Assembly (NCBI GenBank): GCA_000727475.1
Contig: KL647288.1
Location: 5,175,202-5,239,201, forward strand
DNA: 64,000 nt
Direction: 5' to 3'
DNA from: Sarcocystis neurona
Taxonomy: Eukaryota; Apicomplexa; Conoidasida; Eucoccidiorida; Sarcocystidae
Both the position numbers and the translations under genes were made by a program. The notes beneath the pieces are model-generated. The model was not told the DNA's origin. It worked only from the letters and a program-made list of their open reading frames with translations, and did not search any database. The first letter of the stretch is position 1, and each line of letters begins with the position of its first letter. Positions 47,166 to 58,016 of the stretch are shown piece after piece.

Positions 47166-50100
47166 ATGGTCTACGCAGCTGCAGCTGTCGGGCGCTCGAA
47201 GACTGCCTTTCCTTCAAGAATCTGGAGGCGAGCTCCTACCAACAGAGGTAGAGGTTCAGGAAAACGTGGTGGCCGCAGTCGCTGTTTCGCTGCGCCTACT
47301 GCCGCTCGTTCGGTGACCCTCGCAGCAGTGCAGGCACCGGCTCAGGTGTGGCCGCAGCAGCAGCACGAGCAGCAGCGGCACGAATGGAGAGCACGTGTTG
47401 TTCCTGCAGCTAGTGCAAGCAACTCTAGGGCATTATCCTTCCCTGCAGCAAGCTCTTCAACTGAGGCAATTCCTCCTTCAGCAGAAAATCAACTGGAAGC
47501 AGTGACAAAAGCCACAGCAGTAGCGCCGGCAGCCCCAGTCTTCAGAAATTCTTCTGCTACATTAGGATTGTTGCAGATGGAGCATCTGCCGCTACAGCAG
47601 CAGCAGGTCCAACACCAGCAGGACGAGCCTCCTTCACAGCTACGAATACCTTCAGCAGTTGACAGCAGCGGGCCTGACGATCCTCCCTGCGATGCGGCTG
47701 ACAGTCCTGCACCAGTTCCGAGTTCCGTTGCACCAAGTTCGCTTGCTGCTCCTGCTGCTGGTGAACATATGCAAGAAAAAATTGCCGCTGCGGGTACCAG
47801 TGCAGAATCACTGGTGAACCCAACGTCACATAGGTCCACTGCTGGTGCTTGTTCCAGCGATACACCTTTCCTCAATGAGCCTGCCTCCCCTCCCTTACTT
47901 ACTTTTCTGGATTTTGATACATCCACCGTTGACGTTGCAGTTCATAATGACTCTCAGCGTGAGCAGCAACCAGTGCAGGGAGAGAGGCTCCTGCAGAAAA
48001 CCGAACTGCACCAGCAGCAGCAAGAGAGTAGACATCTGCCTCTGCAGCAGCAGCTGCCCTTGCGTCCGACGGAATCGCAGCACGAGCAACAGCACCTCCC
48101 CAGAGAGAATGTGCGGTGTATGCCTGTCTCACCTGATGATTCCCACGCAGTCAGTCTTTCTGAGCAACACACTTGTAGTGGCACTGTTCTCAGTAATGGT
48201 TACAGAGGCTGCATTACAGGTAACCACAGCAGTAGCAGATCCACCTGCAACCACAACATTAGCATGACGTGCACCAGCACAGACAAAGGCAGCAATTGCG
48301 GCCGCTTATCTGCAGAGCGAAAAGAGCGGCCTCCGCCTGTTCGAGTTCCCGTGACGCTGCCACGGAGGCGTGAGGTGTTTTCAACCTTTTGCCCCTCTTT
48401 TTCGTGCACCACTGCAGCGCAGTCCACCTGCAGCAACGATGCTGCAGCAGGAGCAACAGCATGTGCAGCGGCGTCTTCCCCTGCGAAAGCACCACATTAT
48501 AAGAGCGATACCCTAACGTGCTCTCCTTCTTGTAGTAGCGCTGGTGCTTCTACTTTAGCCAAGAACTGCTGTTCTTCTTTTGCTGCCGGGATCCCCGTTA
48601 ACGCTGCTACGGCAGCTCTCAATCGCTGCTGCTCCCCAATTGATGTTGCCACCGCCCACCACGCCTCCGTCCCTTCCGCTCCTGCGGTTGCTTTTTCCGC
48701 TGGAAGCAACTTGCCGCTCTCCTCTCCTGCCGCTGCCACTGCCTTCCAAAGCTGTGTTGCAGCGGCGTCAGACGCCACTCCTCTTTCACGTTCTATTGTA
48801 GATGGTTGCCAACTGCGCTGCTCCTCCGCTTCCTCATCTGTAGCCGTACCCATACTGGAGCAGCACCTACAACATGAGAAGGATTTTCTTGTGGGCCCAC
48901 AGCAGCTGAAATTAGGACACGAACCAGAACGGCAGCCACCAGCGCCTCAACAAGCCCCGACGCTGTGGCACCAGCAACCTAGAACAGTACAGCAGCACCA
49001 GGGGCTTCTGCAAAAGCAGCGCGTCGTGCATTCAGAGGAGGAGGACGTTCTGCATCTACAGCAGAACCAGGCAATCACGGAGTCGCAGTGTCTTTTAGGA
49101 CATCAGCAGCTGCAGCAGCAGCAAAATGAGCAGCATAAGGCACAGCGGTGCGGGCAGCACCGGCAGCTCACCATCCAACAGCAGCACTGGAACCAGCTAC
49201 AACACGTGACATCACCACACGTAATGACTCAGCAAACGGAGGTTCAGCAGCAGCACGCCGGGGATGGGGAGCAAGACGCACACCTCTGGGACGGCGAAAG
49301 CACCTCCGTAAAACCACTTTCTTTTTTGTGCGGAGCGCCTCAGGTGTGCAAGGTGACTGTAGGACAGCATCAGCGAATTCTGACGTGCGGTGCGCCCAGC
49401 CTGCCTTGCCATCGTTGCTGCTGCGATGCTGAGTGCTGCCTTCCTTCCAAGTGCACGTGCCTACCGAGCGCAAGGGAATGCAGCCGCAGAGACGACTGCG
49501 GTGCCAGCAACAGCCAGAGCTGCACACGGGGCGGCGACGACAGCAACAACACATGGCACCTCTACGTACCGGAACGGGGGGCAGCGGAGCATCAGATTGT
49601 TTCAAGCCGATGGCCCCTGGCACCGGAGGGAAGCGGCAGGCACACCACACGAGTAGCTGTAGCACCCGTCACAGCCATCCGAGAAGACACAGACGCGTCC
49701 GTTTACTGGAGTGCTGAAAAGATGCCCGCAGAGGAACTGCAAACAGAGGACCGATGCTGTAGCGTCATCCATGGCCCCGATAGTGGCAATGGTCGTAGCA
49801 GGAGCGGTCGCAGCAGCTGCATGCGGAACGCCGCTGTCTCAGAGACGGGTGAGTTTCAACAACAAAGCTGCGACACCCCATCTTTTGCCCCCTGTTCCGG
49901 CGCGCAGCAAGAGCACACGCAAGGGCAGCACACGCCTGATCAGTCACACCACGGGCAACAGCGACCAGAGCAACAGCAGGTGCTTCAGGACAGCAAAGTG
50001 CGCCTGCTTCTACCAGCAGATTTTTTGGGAAATGATTTGCGGCAACACAACATCTCTGAGTTCTCAATGTCAAGTACTGGCACCGCCAGCAGCGGCACGG

Positions 50101-53100
50101 CAGCACTAGCACTCGACTGTGCTACTGCAGGTGTACAGGTTGGAGAAGAAAATCTAGTGCAAAATTGCTGCAGCCACATTCACAGTGCTTCAGGAGTTGC
50201 AGCTGCTGCCCCTGTGGCTGCTTTTGCTGTCACTGCAGCAGTCCCTACTCCAAGCTCCTACACAGCAGCAGCGTGTGTTTCCACCGCTGCTGACTCTGCT
50301 CCCTCACCTGCTCTTGCTCCACCTGCTGCTGTTGACAGCACCTCACATGCTGCAGCTGCGCCACTTCTGTCTGTCCCTTACGCTACTTCCTCTGCGGCAG
50401 CCATTGATGCATTCGCTTCCACAACATCTGGGATTATCTATGATGCTCCTATTAGTCGTCCGCCCCCAGTATTTACTCCTACAACTGCAGGCACGTCCTC
50501 GTTAATGGCCGAAACGGCGCCCTACCGAGCAACAACTCGTTTTTTAGCTACCGCAGCACATACAGATACTTCCGACTCGTATGTAGCAATGGCAGCAGCA
50601 CTTACACCGTATTCATCTCCAACGACTGCTGCTGTTCCTATGGGTGCACCCCCTGCAGTGGCGGCTGCAGCAGGTGAAAAGTCTTCTGCTGCTGTGGAAA
50701 CTGCAGCAACGCGTGAGGTCAAGCACCAGCTGATGTACTGCGACACTAAGAGACAGAATATTGGTGTTGCGTCTGGCTTTGAAAAGCATTTGGCAGCTCC
50801 ACCTGCAGCTGCTTGTCTGCCTGCCTACTCGACTTCGTTTGCTGCAAACACTCCTGTAACAGCAGGCGCCATCGCGACAGCACCGAACAGCCCTGCACAA
50901 GCTGTTGCACCACGTGCAGGGGGGGGTGCTGTAGCCACAGACACAGCAACAGCACGGGGAGCTTTGCACAAAGCAGCGTTACCATTGCAGCTGCATGCAA
51001 CAGTAGGAAACGAAGGAGCAGCAGTAGCAGCAGGGGTTCGGTCTGCCCTCTACTGGGACACTGCGACAGCATATTCGGCGTGCACAGCAGTCTGCGGTAA
51101 ACTGGCACCAGCAGAAGGTGTGGCAACAGCAGGAGGGGACGAAGCAGCACAGGCGGCACCTGTGTACCCGGCTGAAAATGGTGCGGCAACAGCGAACGTG
51201 GCAACGCTGGCTGCAGCAGCTTTTACCGCAGCAGATACGACGGTGGCACTTGGAGAGGGAAATATAGCAGTGCTACAGCAAAATGTGTCCACTGCGGCCT
51301 TAACAGGAAATTGTGCGCTGCCCGTCCAGGAGCCTACGGGACACTTCTGGATGCCACAGCAAGAATTGCAGCATCTCCAGCTGCAGCGTTGTCAAGTGCA
51401 CCAGCAGGAGGTCCCGCAGAGGCAGCAGCAGGACCGACTGCAGCAGCAACTGCAGCGCATAGAGAAGCAAGAGGAGAACGACCAACAGCAGCAACCATTG
51501 GTAAACTCCGTAAGATGTTTGCCAGATGTGACTGTGGGAGACATCACTGCGGGCGGCTCTCCCTATCGTGCACAGAGGTGTCACCAGTACGTGTCGAGCA
51601 GCTATTCTGCTGTCGCTCCTTTGTACAACAGCACTGCCATGTTATTGCCGGCCAGTGCTATGTCTGCGAGCCACACGGAGGCTCTCGCCTTGCAGCCCAG
51701 GGCGGTAGAACAGTGTGGTCCAATTGTTAAGCACCAGTGGACATCGCCCCTGCAGCAACAGCAACAGCAGTGTAGACAGACCCAACAAGAGGCTCCTCAG
51801 GTACCTAGCCCTCTCACACCAGAAGGAAGAGACCAGCCGCCGCAGGCGCCTGTGTACCCGCTGACTGCGCCTCCTTCTGATGCCGCTTCGTACGAGATCC
51901 GTCACTATGACAACAAGCAGTTGCCGGTGTATTTTCCACAGCAACAGCAGGGTTCTCAACAGCAGTACTTATACCAGCAGCAGCAGCAAAAAGATGTGAC
52001 TGCTGCTGTGGAGAAATACTGGCCGCCAGCATGCATGCAGGAGAACAGCATCCATGATACATCCCGTACTGCTCAGTTGCCGCAAGGTCCCCTCCAACAG
52101 CAGCAGTACGATTGGCAGCGGCACCTCGCATACACGCAGCAACAGCAAAGTGAGCAGGAGTGTGTAGCCGTAGAGCAAATGCCTTGTGTGCCGCAGCAAG
52201 AACAGTTGAGTGCAGGGCTGCAGCCGCAAATGTTTCACGGCGCTCTAGTTCCCCCTAACAGCACAGGCACTACGATGGACCGGGCAGATGACCAGCTGCA
52301 GGAGGGCCCACAGCTGCAACAGCCCAAACTTGGGCACACAGGGGGTAGAAGACAGCGAGAGAAGCACCAGCTCCCGAAGCAGCTTGATCCGCAACAGCAC
52401 AAACTTGGGCAAACAGAGGGTAGGAGACAGCGAGAAAAGCACCAGGTAGCGGAACAGCTTGAACCGCAACAGCGTGACGGCGAGTTTCCGCACGATGAGT
52501 CTCAGCACCAGCAGCAGTGCGGTGTAGAGAATCAGTCCCAACATTTACTAATTGCTGTGAAAAGTGCGCCGGGTAATTGTAATAATGCGCAGGTCTTCCA
52601 GACGTGCGAAGTCATTGCCCGCTGCAAAAGCCACTATTGCTGCGTGAACGCTGCACAACCAAGGGATACACCAGCAGCTGCTGCAACAATTGCCTGTTCA
52701 GGCTACGTAGGTGGTAGTGCTCCTTTTTGTTCCCTTCCAGCTGCAGCAGCGGCAGCAGAGCAGATCGCGGGGCCGGCAGCTGCATCGACAGCAGTGGGAC
52801 CTCAACAAGCTGCAGCGCTGCGAGCACCAACAGGAGATTGTCAACTAGCAGGGGCAGAAACCCTCTACGTTGCAATGGCAGCTTCAGTACGCGCAGCGCC
52901 GGCAGCAATCTCACTTGCACAGTCTAAACGGACAGCAACAGCAGAGGAACACGCCATTGTCTACGCAGAAGAGGTGCTTCCTGCGGGACCCGAAGTTGAC
53001 AAACCACAGCAGCGCGTCTCTGCGGCGCAGCAGTACAACAGTCTGGAATCAGCAGGAACGGACAAGGACGAGGAGTGGTCGTGCAGTGAGGGAGTGGAAA

Positions 53101-53258
53101 TGAGAGAAAAAGTGCACCAGAAAGAAAGGCAGCCTGTATCAGCGGCAGCAGCGCATGCCACTCTCTCGTTTATCGAGCGCATCATCCTCCTGCGCCAGCA
53201 GCTGCCCCATCTTTTACTAGTGCTGAAGAATGCCGAGCCCCTATTTTACGAAGATTAA
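47166..53258 (+). CDS. very large Gln/Ala/Ser-rich protein, function unknown
   Basis: A single frame of about 2,030 codons without a stop; such length is not expected by chance. The start chosen is the first in-frame ATG (AGGAAATGG context); the frame is open a further 39 codons upstream, so an upstream exon is possible. Near the N-terminus is an Arg/Gly stretch (TNRGRGSGKRGGRSR). Long Gln, Ala, Ser and His runs are typical homopolymer runs of coccidian genes. Around residues 720-790 is a Cys-rich island (LPCHRCCCDAECC, then SKCTCL and further Cys). Residues about 1720-1769 hold a 25-residue tandem duplication. The C-terminus is different: a hydrophobic helix-like end (FIERIILLRQQLPHLLLVL). 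I recognise no enzyme or known DNA-binding domain. Nuclear, RNA-related or scaffold roles are only guesses from composition. Confidence 0.7.
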   Translation: MVYAAAAVGRSKTAFPSRIWRRAPTNRGRGSGKRGGRSRCFAAPTAARSVTLAAVQAPAQVWPQQQHEQQRHEWRARVVPAASASNSRALSFPAASSSTEAIPPSAENQLEAVTKATAVAPAAPVFRNSSATLGLLQMEHLPLQQQQVQHQQDEPPSQLRIPSAVDSSGPDDPPCDAADSPAPVPSSVAPSSLAAPAAGEHMQEKIAAAGTSAESLVNPTSHRSTAGACSSDTPFLNEPASPPLLTFLDFDTSTVDVAVHNDSQREQQPVQGERLLQKTELHQQQQESRHLPLQQQLPLRPTESQHEQQHLPRENVRCMPVSPDDSHAVSLSEQHTCSGTVLSNGYRGCITGNHSSSRSTCNHNISMTCTSTDKGSNCGRLSAERKERPPPVRVPVTLPRRREVFSTFCPSFSCTTAAQSTCSNDAAAGATACAAASSPAKAPHYKSDTLTCSPSCSSAGASTLAKNCCSSFAAGIPVNAATAALNRCCSPIDVATAHHASVPSAPAVAFSAGSNLPLSSPAAATAFQSCVAAASDATPLSRSIVDGCQLRCSSASSSVAVPILEQHLQHEKDFLVGPQQLKLGHEPERQPPAPQQAPTLWHQQPRTVQQHQGLLQKQRVVHSEEEDVLHLQQNQAITESQCLLGHQQLQQQQNEQHKAQRCGQHRQLTIQQQHWNQLQHVTSPHVMTQQTEVQQQHAGDGEQDAHLWDGESTSVKPLSFLCGAPQVCKVTVGQHQRILTCGAPSLPCHRCCCDAECCLPSKCTCLPSARECSRRDDCGASNSQSCTRGGDDSNNTWHLYVPERGAAEHQIVSSRWPLAPEGSGRHTTRVAVAPVTAIREDTDASVYWSAEKMPAEELQTEDRCCSVIHGPDSGNGRSRSGRSSCMRNAAVSETGEFQQQSCDTPSFAPCSGAQQEHTQGQHTPDQSHHGQQRPEQQQVLQDSKVRLLLPADFLGNDLRQHNISEFSMSSTGTASSGTAALALDCATAGVQVGEENLVQNCCSHIHSASGVAAAAPVAAFAVTAAVPTPSSYTAAACVSTAADSAPSPALAPPAAVDSTSHAAAAPLLSVPYATSSAAAIDAFASTTSGIIYDAPISRPPPVFTPTTAGTSSLMAETAPYRATTRFLATAAHTDTSDSYVAMAAALTPYSSPTTAAVPMGAPPAVAAAAGEKSSAAVETAATREVKHQLMYCDTKRQNIGVASGFEKHLAAPPAAACLPAYSTSFAANTPVTAGAIATAPNSPAQAVAPRAGGGAVATDTATARGALHKAALPLQLHATVGNEGAAVAAGVRSALYWDTATAYSACTAVCGKLAPAEGVATAGGDEAAQAAPVYPAENGAATANVATLAAAAFTAADTTVALGEGNIAVLQQNVSTAALTGNCALPVQEPTGHFWMPQQELQHLQLQRCQVHQQEVPQRQQQDRLQQQLQRIEKQEENDQQQQPLVNSVRCLPDVTVGDITAGGSPYRAQRCHQYVSSSYSAVAPLYNSTAMLLPASAMSASHTEALALQPRAVEQCGPIVKHQWTSPLQQQQQQCRQTQQEAPQVPSPLTPEGRDQPPQAPVYPLTAPPSDAASYEIRHYDNKQLPVYFPQQQQGSQQQYLYQQQQQKDVTAAVEKYWPPACMQENSIHDTSRTAQLPQGPLQQQQYDWQRHLAYTQQQQSEQECVAVEQMPCVPQQEQLSAGLQPQMFHGALVPPNSTGTTMDRADDQLQEGPQLQQPKLGHTGGRRQREKHQLPKQLDPQQHKLGQTEGRRQREKHQVAEQLEPQQRDGEFPHDESQHQQQCGVENQSQHLLIAVKSAPGNCNNAQVFQTCEVIARCKSHYCCVNAAQPRDTPAAAATIACSGYVGGSAPFCSLPAAAAAAEQIAGPAAASTAVGPQQAAALRAPTGDCQLAGAETLYVAMAASVRAAPAAISLAQSKRTATAEEHAIVYAEEVLPAGPEVDKPQQRVSAAQQYNSLESAGTDKDEEWSCSEGVEMREKVHQKERQPVSAAAAHATLSFIERIILLRQQLPHLLLVLKNAEPLFYED
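52323..52472 (+). repeat. 75-bp in-frame tandem duplication in the large gene
   Basis: Copy one 52323-52397, copy two 52398-52472. Both encode KLG-T-GRRQREKHQ with LPKQLDPQQ or VAEQLEPQQ endings, 25 residues each. Substitutions between copies are mild and keep the frame, which supports coding in this frame. Confidence 0.9.
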
Positions 53259-53339
53259 TCGGCTACGCTCTTCTAACACATAGAAGTTTCCGTGTGGTTC
53301 GTTCTGTCCCTGTAGAGGCCATACGTGTGTTTGACGCGT

Positions 53340-53362
53340 GTATATATATATATATATATATA
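53340..53362. repeat. TA microsatellite
   Basis: About eleven TA units, 80 bp past the stop of the large gene. Confidence 0.9.
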
Positions 53363-53904
53363 AAAGTACATACAACTGTATACTCTCGTAATAACACTCT
53401 TAACGCGTACACGTACGTGCACTTGTGGAGCCTTAGCACATCTGATAGTGCGTAGGTCACACCTGCGTAAACACATTCTTGAGTACGTATCCAGGTGTAT
53501 AATTCTGGGCGCAGGCGCGTACAAATTGTGGATTTTCTCTAACAATTCGGGGTCTGCACGTAAGGTACTTTCATCGCAGACAGGCAGGTATAAATGCACA
53601 GGTACGCAAGAATTACGTTATTTAAGAGCATTTGCAGCAAGAGATTTGCGCGCTGTTACACAGTATCGTTTGTGTCCAAGACAGACATGCAACATCAGCA
53701 AGCTCTGGCAAACCGCCAGGCAGATGCAAAAGCGCAGTCCACTACGTATGTCAACGGTAGGCGTTGCTTGTGTTTCTGAGTGCATCCGCAAATATGTGTA
53801 AACCTCATTCTACATCTCCTCTCTTCATCCTCACCTATCTGTATACATAAATACCTGGATCGACATCAATATGTACGTGTATATATATGTATCTGTATGT
53901 GAGT

Positions 53905-54985
53905 CTAGAGGTGGGTTAGTAGGTCTTTCAGCCGCGTGAGCTCTGCCGCACTATCGACAGAAAACAATGTAGGCGGTTGTCTCGGCGCTGTATACGTAGA
54001 ACAGACACTACTGCTTTCAGGAAACACAGCCTTTGTCACTGGATTCTTCCAATTTTCCTCCTGTGTAGAATCACAGGCACACGCAAATGCATATGGCCCA
54101 CGTGTAGTCGTGACCGTGGAGTGTACTTCACTTTTCCGGGCTAGAGGATAGTAGAACCCGGTCCTAGTGTCGAGGTAACGGCAGAATTTTTGCTCCGTAC
54201 ATCCTGGTACAATGCATCCGTGCCCCTGGTTGTCTTTGGGAGTTCCGCTGGATAAGTTTTGTTGTTCGCGTAAATCTGCCTGCCTTGGCGCGTGACGGCC
54301 GGCCGACGGAAAGCTACTCGATTTCGTTACCGTGAAAAAGCAAACCCGCACTTTTGACAGGACAAAGCTACTCAACCGTTGCTGTGAACGCGTGATTCTT
54401 CTGCTTCATGTGCATCAGCGTATATGTCATCAAGATCAATACACACGTGTACATACCTGTATATGTGTTCACAGGCAGCAGCGCAGAGATTGCATTTCAG
54501 CGTAACAGTATACAGGTGCACAAACCTATATGGAGGGAGGGACTGCCTCCAGAAGATATGGGTCCCTGGCACGCTCCCTCCGAGCATACACTTGTCCGTA
54601 TATGTACACGCGTAATCTCACTGACGCTTTCACCTTGGTTACCAGCCTGCGTGCGTGCCACCACCTTGCACCCAATCATGGGGTGTACACGGCTGCTGCA
54701 CACGTGTGTGTGCACAGGTTTTCGTATATCCACATGTGCATCTACATGTGAAAGGATCTGCCTTTACTTGTACACGGCTACACAGATATGTAGGTGTGCG
54801 CTGGTCGTATCACCGGTTTGACGTTGTACAAAGCGCTTTAACAAAGAGCAGTACCTGCATGCAGTTACACCAAGTGGGGAACCGTGTGCACCAGCACTTG
54901 AGTATGAACCCAGACGGGGTGTAGGGACACCCGCATGCACTGTGGTGCACCTACCTTTCAAGAAAAAGTAATGCTGCGCCGACAT
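53905..54985 (-). CDS. possible two-exon small protein, unrecognised
   Basis: On the minus strand an ATG at 54985 opens MSAQHYFFLK and ends AAAG before GTAGGT at 54955, a strong donor. The last exon runs 54275-53905 after GGCAGGCAG; its first two bases complete an Asp codon in the right phase, and it ends in TAG. The joined protein has 133 residues with an even, polar composition. It has CIVPGCTEQKFCRYLDTRTG, then a Ser/Thr-rich middle with CACDSTQEENWKNP, and a final helix (ELTRLKDLLTHL). The C-x4-C then RYLDTRTGFYY pattern faintly recalls the YL1 C-terminal motif, but this is not enough to assign it. The acceptor has a weak pyrimidine tract, and exons between the two could be missed. Confidence 0.35.
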
Positions 54986-55721
54986 CGATATAAATCTATG
55001 TGTGTGTACGTGTCACACGTCAACAGGGGCAGCCCTCCGTCTCGCGGTCCTAAACTGTTCTGCTGCTGCTGCCGCTGCACCTAGCCGTGCAGCAGTGGAG
55101 ATTTTCCTGCTACGTTATAAACTTCAACTGCCTGGTCCCTCTGCCTTAGAAAATCTCCGCCTGCAGAGAATTCGACGGCGGCAGTGCTTGAGGAGTACTG
55201 CGTACGGAGCACAGTTACACACTCGTTGCAGGTGCGGTTCGGGTTGCGCGTACTTACAACCGTTGAAGGTTGTGTTACAAATTTTCCATTGCACATGCAT
55301 ATATACGTATCACAGTATATGCGTATACGTGTGTGTATCTAATTATGAAAATATGCGTGATGGAACCCAGTGGGCGACAGACGTAAACATTCACATGAAT
55401 GTCAAGCGGGCTGTGTACTCGTGTCGTACGTTCCGTCACCTCCTCTTGGAACCCCCCAAAATTGCCATGCGTGTTACGCTTCCATACTTATCTGTGCGTA
55501 TCTGTGCTCGTATCTATGCATGTATGCGTGAAATGCTCTGCAGGTCGGATCGTGCCTGCAGGACGATAGGAGTGCGACTTGCGCACACGCTTCGAGTGGC
55601 GCGTGGATTCTGTAGACATCATACCATTTTCAACAACGTTCTGAGGAGTCTGACCTACCCTTTTTCTGGGCGTACGAGCACACGCAAAAAATAAGTTCGG
55701 CTACTTAGCTGTCTAAGTGTG

Positions 55722-55741
55722 TATATATATATATATATATA
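55722..55741. repeat. TA microsatellite
   Basis: About ten TA units in spacer. Confidence 0.9.
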
Positions 55742-56499
55742 AATGTGTAACATCTCGCGGTCACCGGCAGGGCACAGAAAGGACAGCTGGATACCAGTGG
55801 CACTTTTGTAAAATGCGTTGAGGTGTACCCAGCCACCTTATTTTCCTCCGGGATTTCCGGATCTGTGGGTATGCTGTAAAAATACAAACGTATACTTGAC
55901 CACCGGTATGCATTCGCGTGTCAAAGTAGGTTGTTGCATACACTCGCCCACATATGAAGAGTGCGCAAATCCGCGATCCTGCATGCACACTCAAATGAAA
56001 CAGGCACTCGGAGTTGCACGTTTACTGTACCCTTACGGGTTTGTTCTGGAATGTTTTAATAACTACTTCGTACATGTGTATATGTACCCATATATACTTG
56101 TGTACTCTCACGTGTAGAACCGCAGACGCGTCTATGTTTCGTAGCCGAGTCACTTTTCGTAGGGAGCACGTCATTAGTCGTCCCGCGCAAAACAGGGTCG
56201 CGTAGCCTTCGACGCTCCAGACGCGCCTATACATTCTATGAATGTGAATATTCGTAGAAGGATAGAGTGAACATACGAAATGTACGTACTATATATACTA
56301 TATATTCATATATATACGTGTATATATTCCTTCCACAGAAGGAAATAGCAACTGAAGTCTACTCGATAAGGTCGACATCGACAGTAGTTGACTCTGTCGT
56401 TCTGTTTATTTAGCTAGTGTAAGGCGCACATTATGGTAGTGGCAAGTTACGAACAACGCATATAGACAGAAGCGCTTAGATAGTGACACACAGTCTGGG

Positions 56500-56580
56500 T
56501 GTGTATATATATATATATGTATATATCTATATCTATATATGTGTATGTATATACAGTATATACATATATATGCATATTTA
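56500..56580. repeat. TA/TG-rich low-complexity tract
   Basis: Interrupted TA repeats mixed with TATG and TATC words, broader than the simple microsatellites nearby. Confidence 0.8.
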
Positions 56581-56729
56581 GATACTCTACATAAGTACAT
56601 ATATTCTGAATCCATATATGCATACGTACATATTTATATTCCTGCATCCATCCGTACATTCAGGCATCATACCGACTTTTCCAAGAGCGACCCATGCGTA
56701 AATGCAAGTACATAGACTGGCGTACACTG

Positions 56730-56817
56730 GCGAATAACATAAGCATAGTAGAGACAGATAGGTGAGTATATCTGCGAATAACGTAAGTATGGTAGAAACA
56801 GAGACGTGAGTATGTTC
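56730..56817. repeat. 44-bp tandem duplication
   Basis: Two copies, 56730-56773 and 56774-56817, start GCGAATAAC and include GTGAGTAT. A third copy begins (GCGAAT) and breaks off. Confidence 0.85.
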
Positions 56818-57289
56818 GCGAATGCCCATGCGTACGCGCTCTTCCGTTCGTATGTTCACTATAGCCCCGCATTCATTCTTTTACGCACATATATTTGTGT
56901 GCACAGGAGGAGACAGGCGACAGAATATAGGCCCAAAGCATATCGAAACACAACCACAGAATACGCTGAAGAAACACGATGTAGCGTGCATTAAGAGGAT
57001 AATCATACATTATCCGTGAACATAGGAGAACTGGATCTGGTGAACCCGTCCTTCTACATTGATACAATACTTTTTCCTCTCTCTCTACATGAACGGATAT
57101 TACGCAAGTGTAACAGTAGGTCCACACGAAACCTGTATTTATACTAATCAAAATATACGTGTTATTACGCTGGTTGGTTTTGAGCAAGTCGCTTCTCCAC
57201 TGCCCGTGGCATGTTGTAGATATTACAACAAGTGTGCTGTACATATTCTGGACGTCGGTGTGTACACGTAACACTACACACAGTTCTTT

Positions 57290-57500
57290 ACGTGGGTGTT
57301 AGGCGGACACACGCATAAGACTCTATATATTTACAAAATCAATTCTCTCTCAACTGTGTACTTTTCACCTCGTTGTCGTGTGGCATACTCGGACGTGGGT
57401 GTTTGAGGACACACGCATATCCGCATATATGTCGTTTACAGAATCAATACTCTCTCAACTGCGTACTTTTCACGCCGTTGCCATGTGGTATATTCGGACG
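57290..57500. repeat. about 104-bp tandem duplication
   Basis: Copies at about 57290-57392 and 57393-57500 share ACGTGGGTGTT, GGACACACGCATA, TCTCTCAACTG and GTACTTTTCAC, with small length differences. Confidence 0.85.
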
Positions 57501-57856
57501 GTCGTCCTTCGCAAAGCGCGTACTGACTGGGGAGCAACAAAGTGCTTCGTTCCGCTGAAACGGTACACAGTTTCGGTTCATCTCGCCAGTACACAGGCGT
57601 ATCTTTATACCAGCATGAACGCCTACACGTGTGTGTACGAGCATATGTGAGTAGACATTTTCCCGTACGTGTGTGTTGAAATGCATATAAGTATTTGTCC
57701 CGGTATATATTAGCATAGCCACATGTGTATACGTGCGTAGGGGCGCGTGAAGCAAAGTTATCACAAGTATAGAATGCATCTGTACGTCTTAGCCGCCCAT
57801 AGAATAATTGTGTGGTAGGACTGCCAGCCCCTCTGGAGCAATGTTCTACTTACGCT

Positions 57857-58016
57857 GAGTACGAAATGAGTTTCCGCGTTTGAGGTAGAGTAACGAGCCT
57901 TTTCCAGAATGTGCACACGTGTGTAGTGAGAGACAAGAGTACGCGAATGAGTTTGCGCCTACGAGGTAGACTCACGAGCCTTTTCCAGAATGTACACACG
58001 TTTGTAGTGAGAGATG
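57857..58016. repeat. 80-bp tandem duplication
   Basis: Copies 57857-57936 and 57937-58016 share CACGAGCC/AACGAGCC followed by TTTTCCAGAATGT and GTAGTGAGAGA. Confidence 0.88.

Noticed and set aside
49168..49665. 165-codon minus-strand frame inside the large gene
   Set aside because: Shadow of the 2,030-codon plus-strand frame in triplet-rich DNA.
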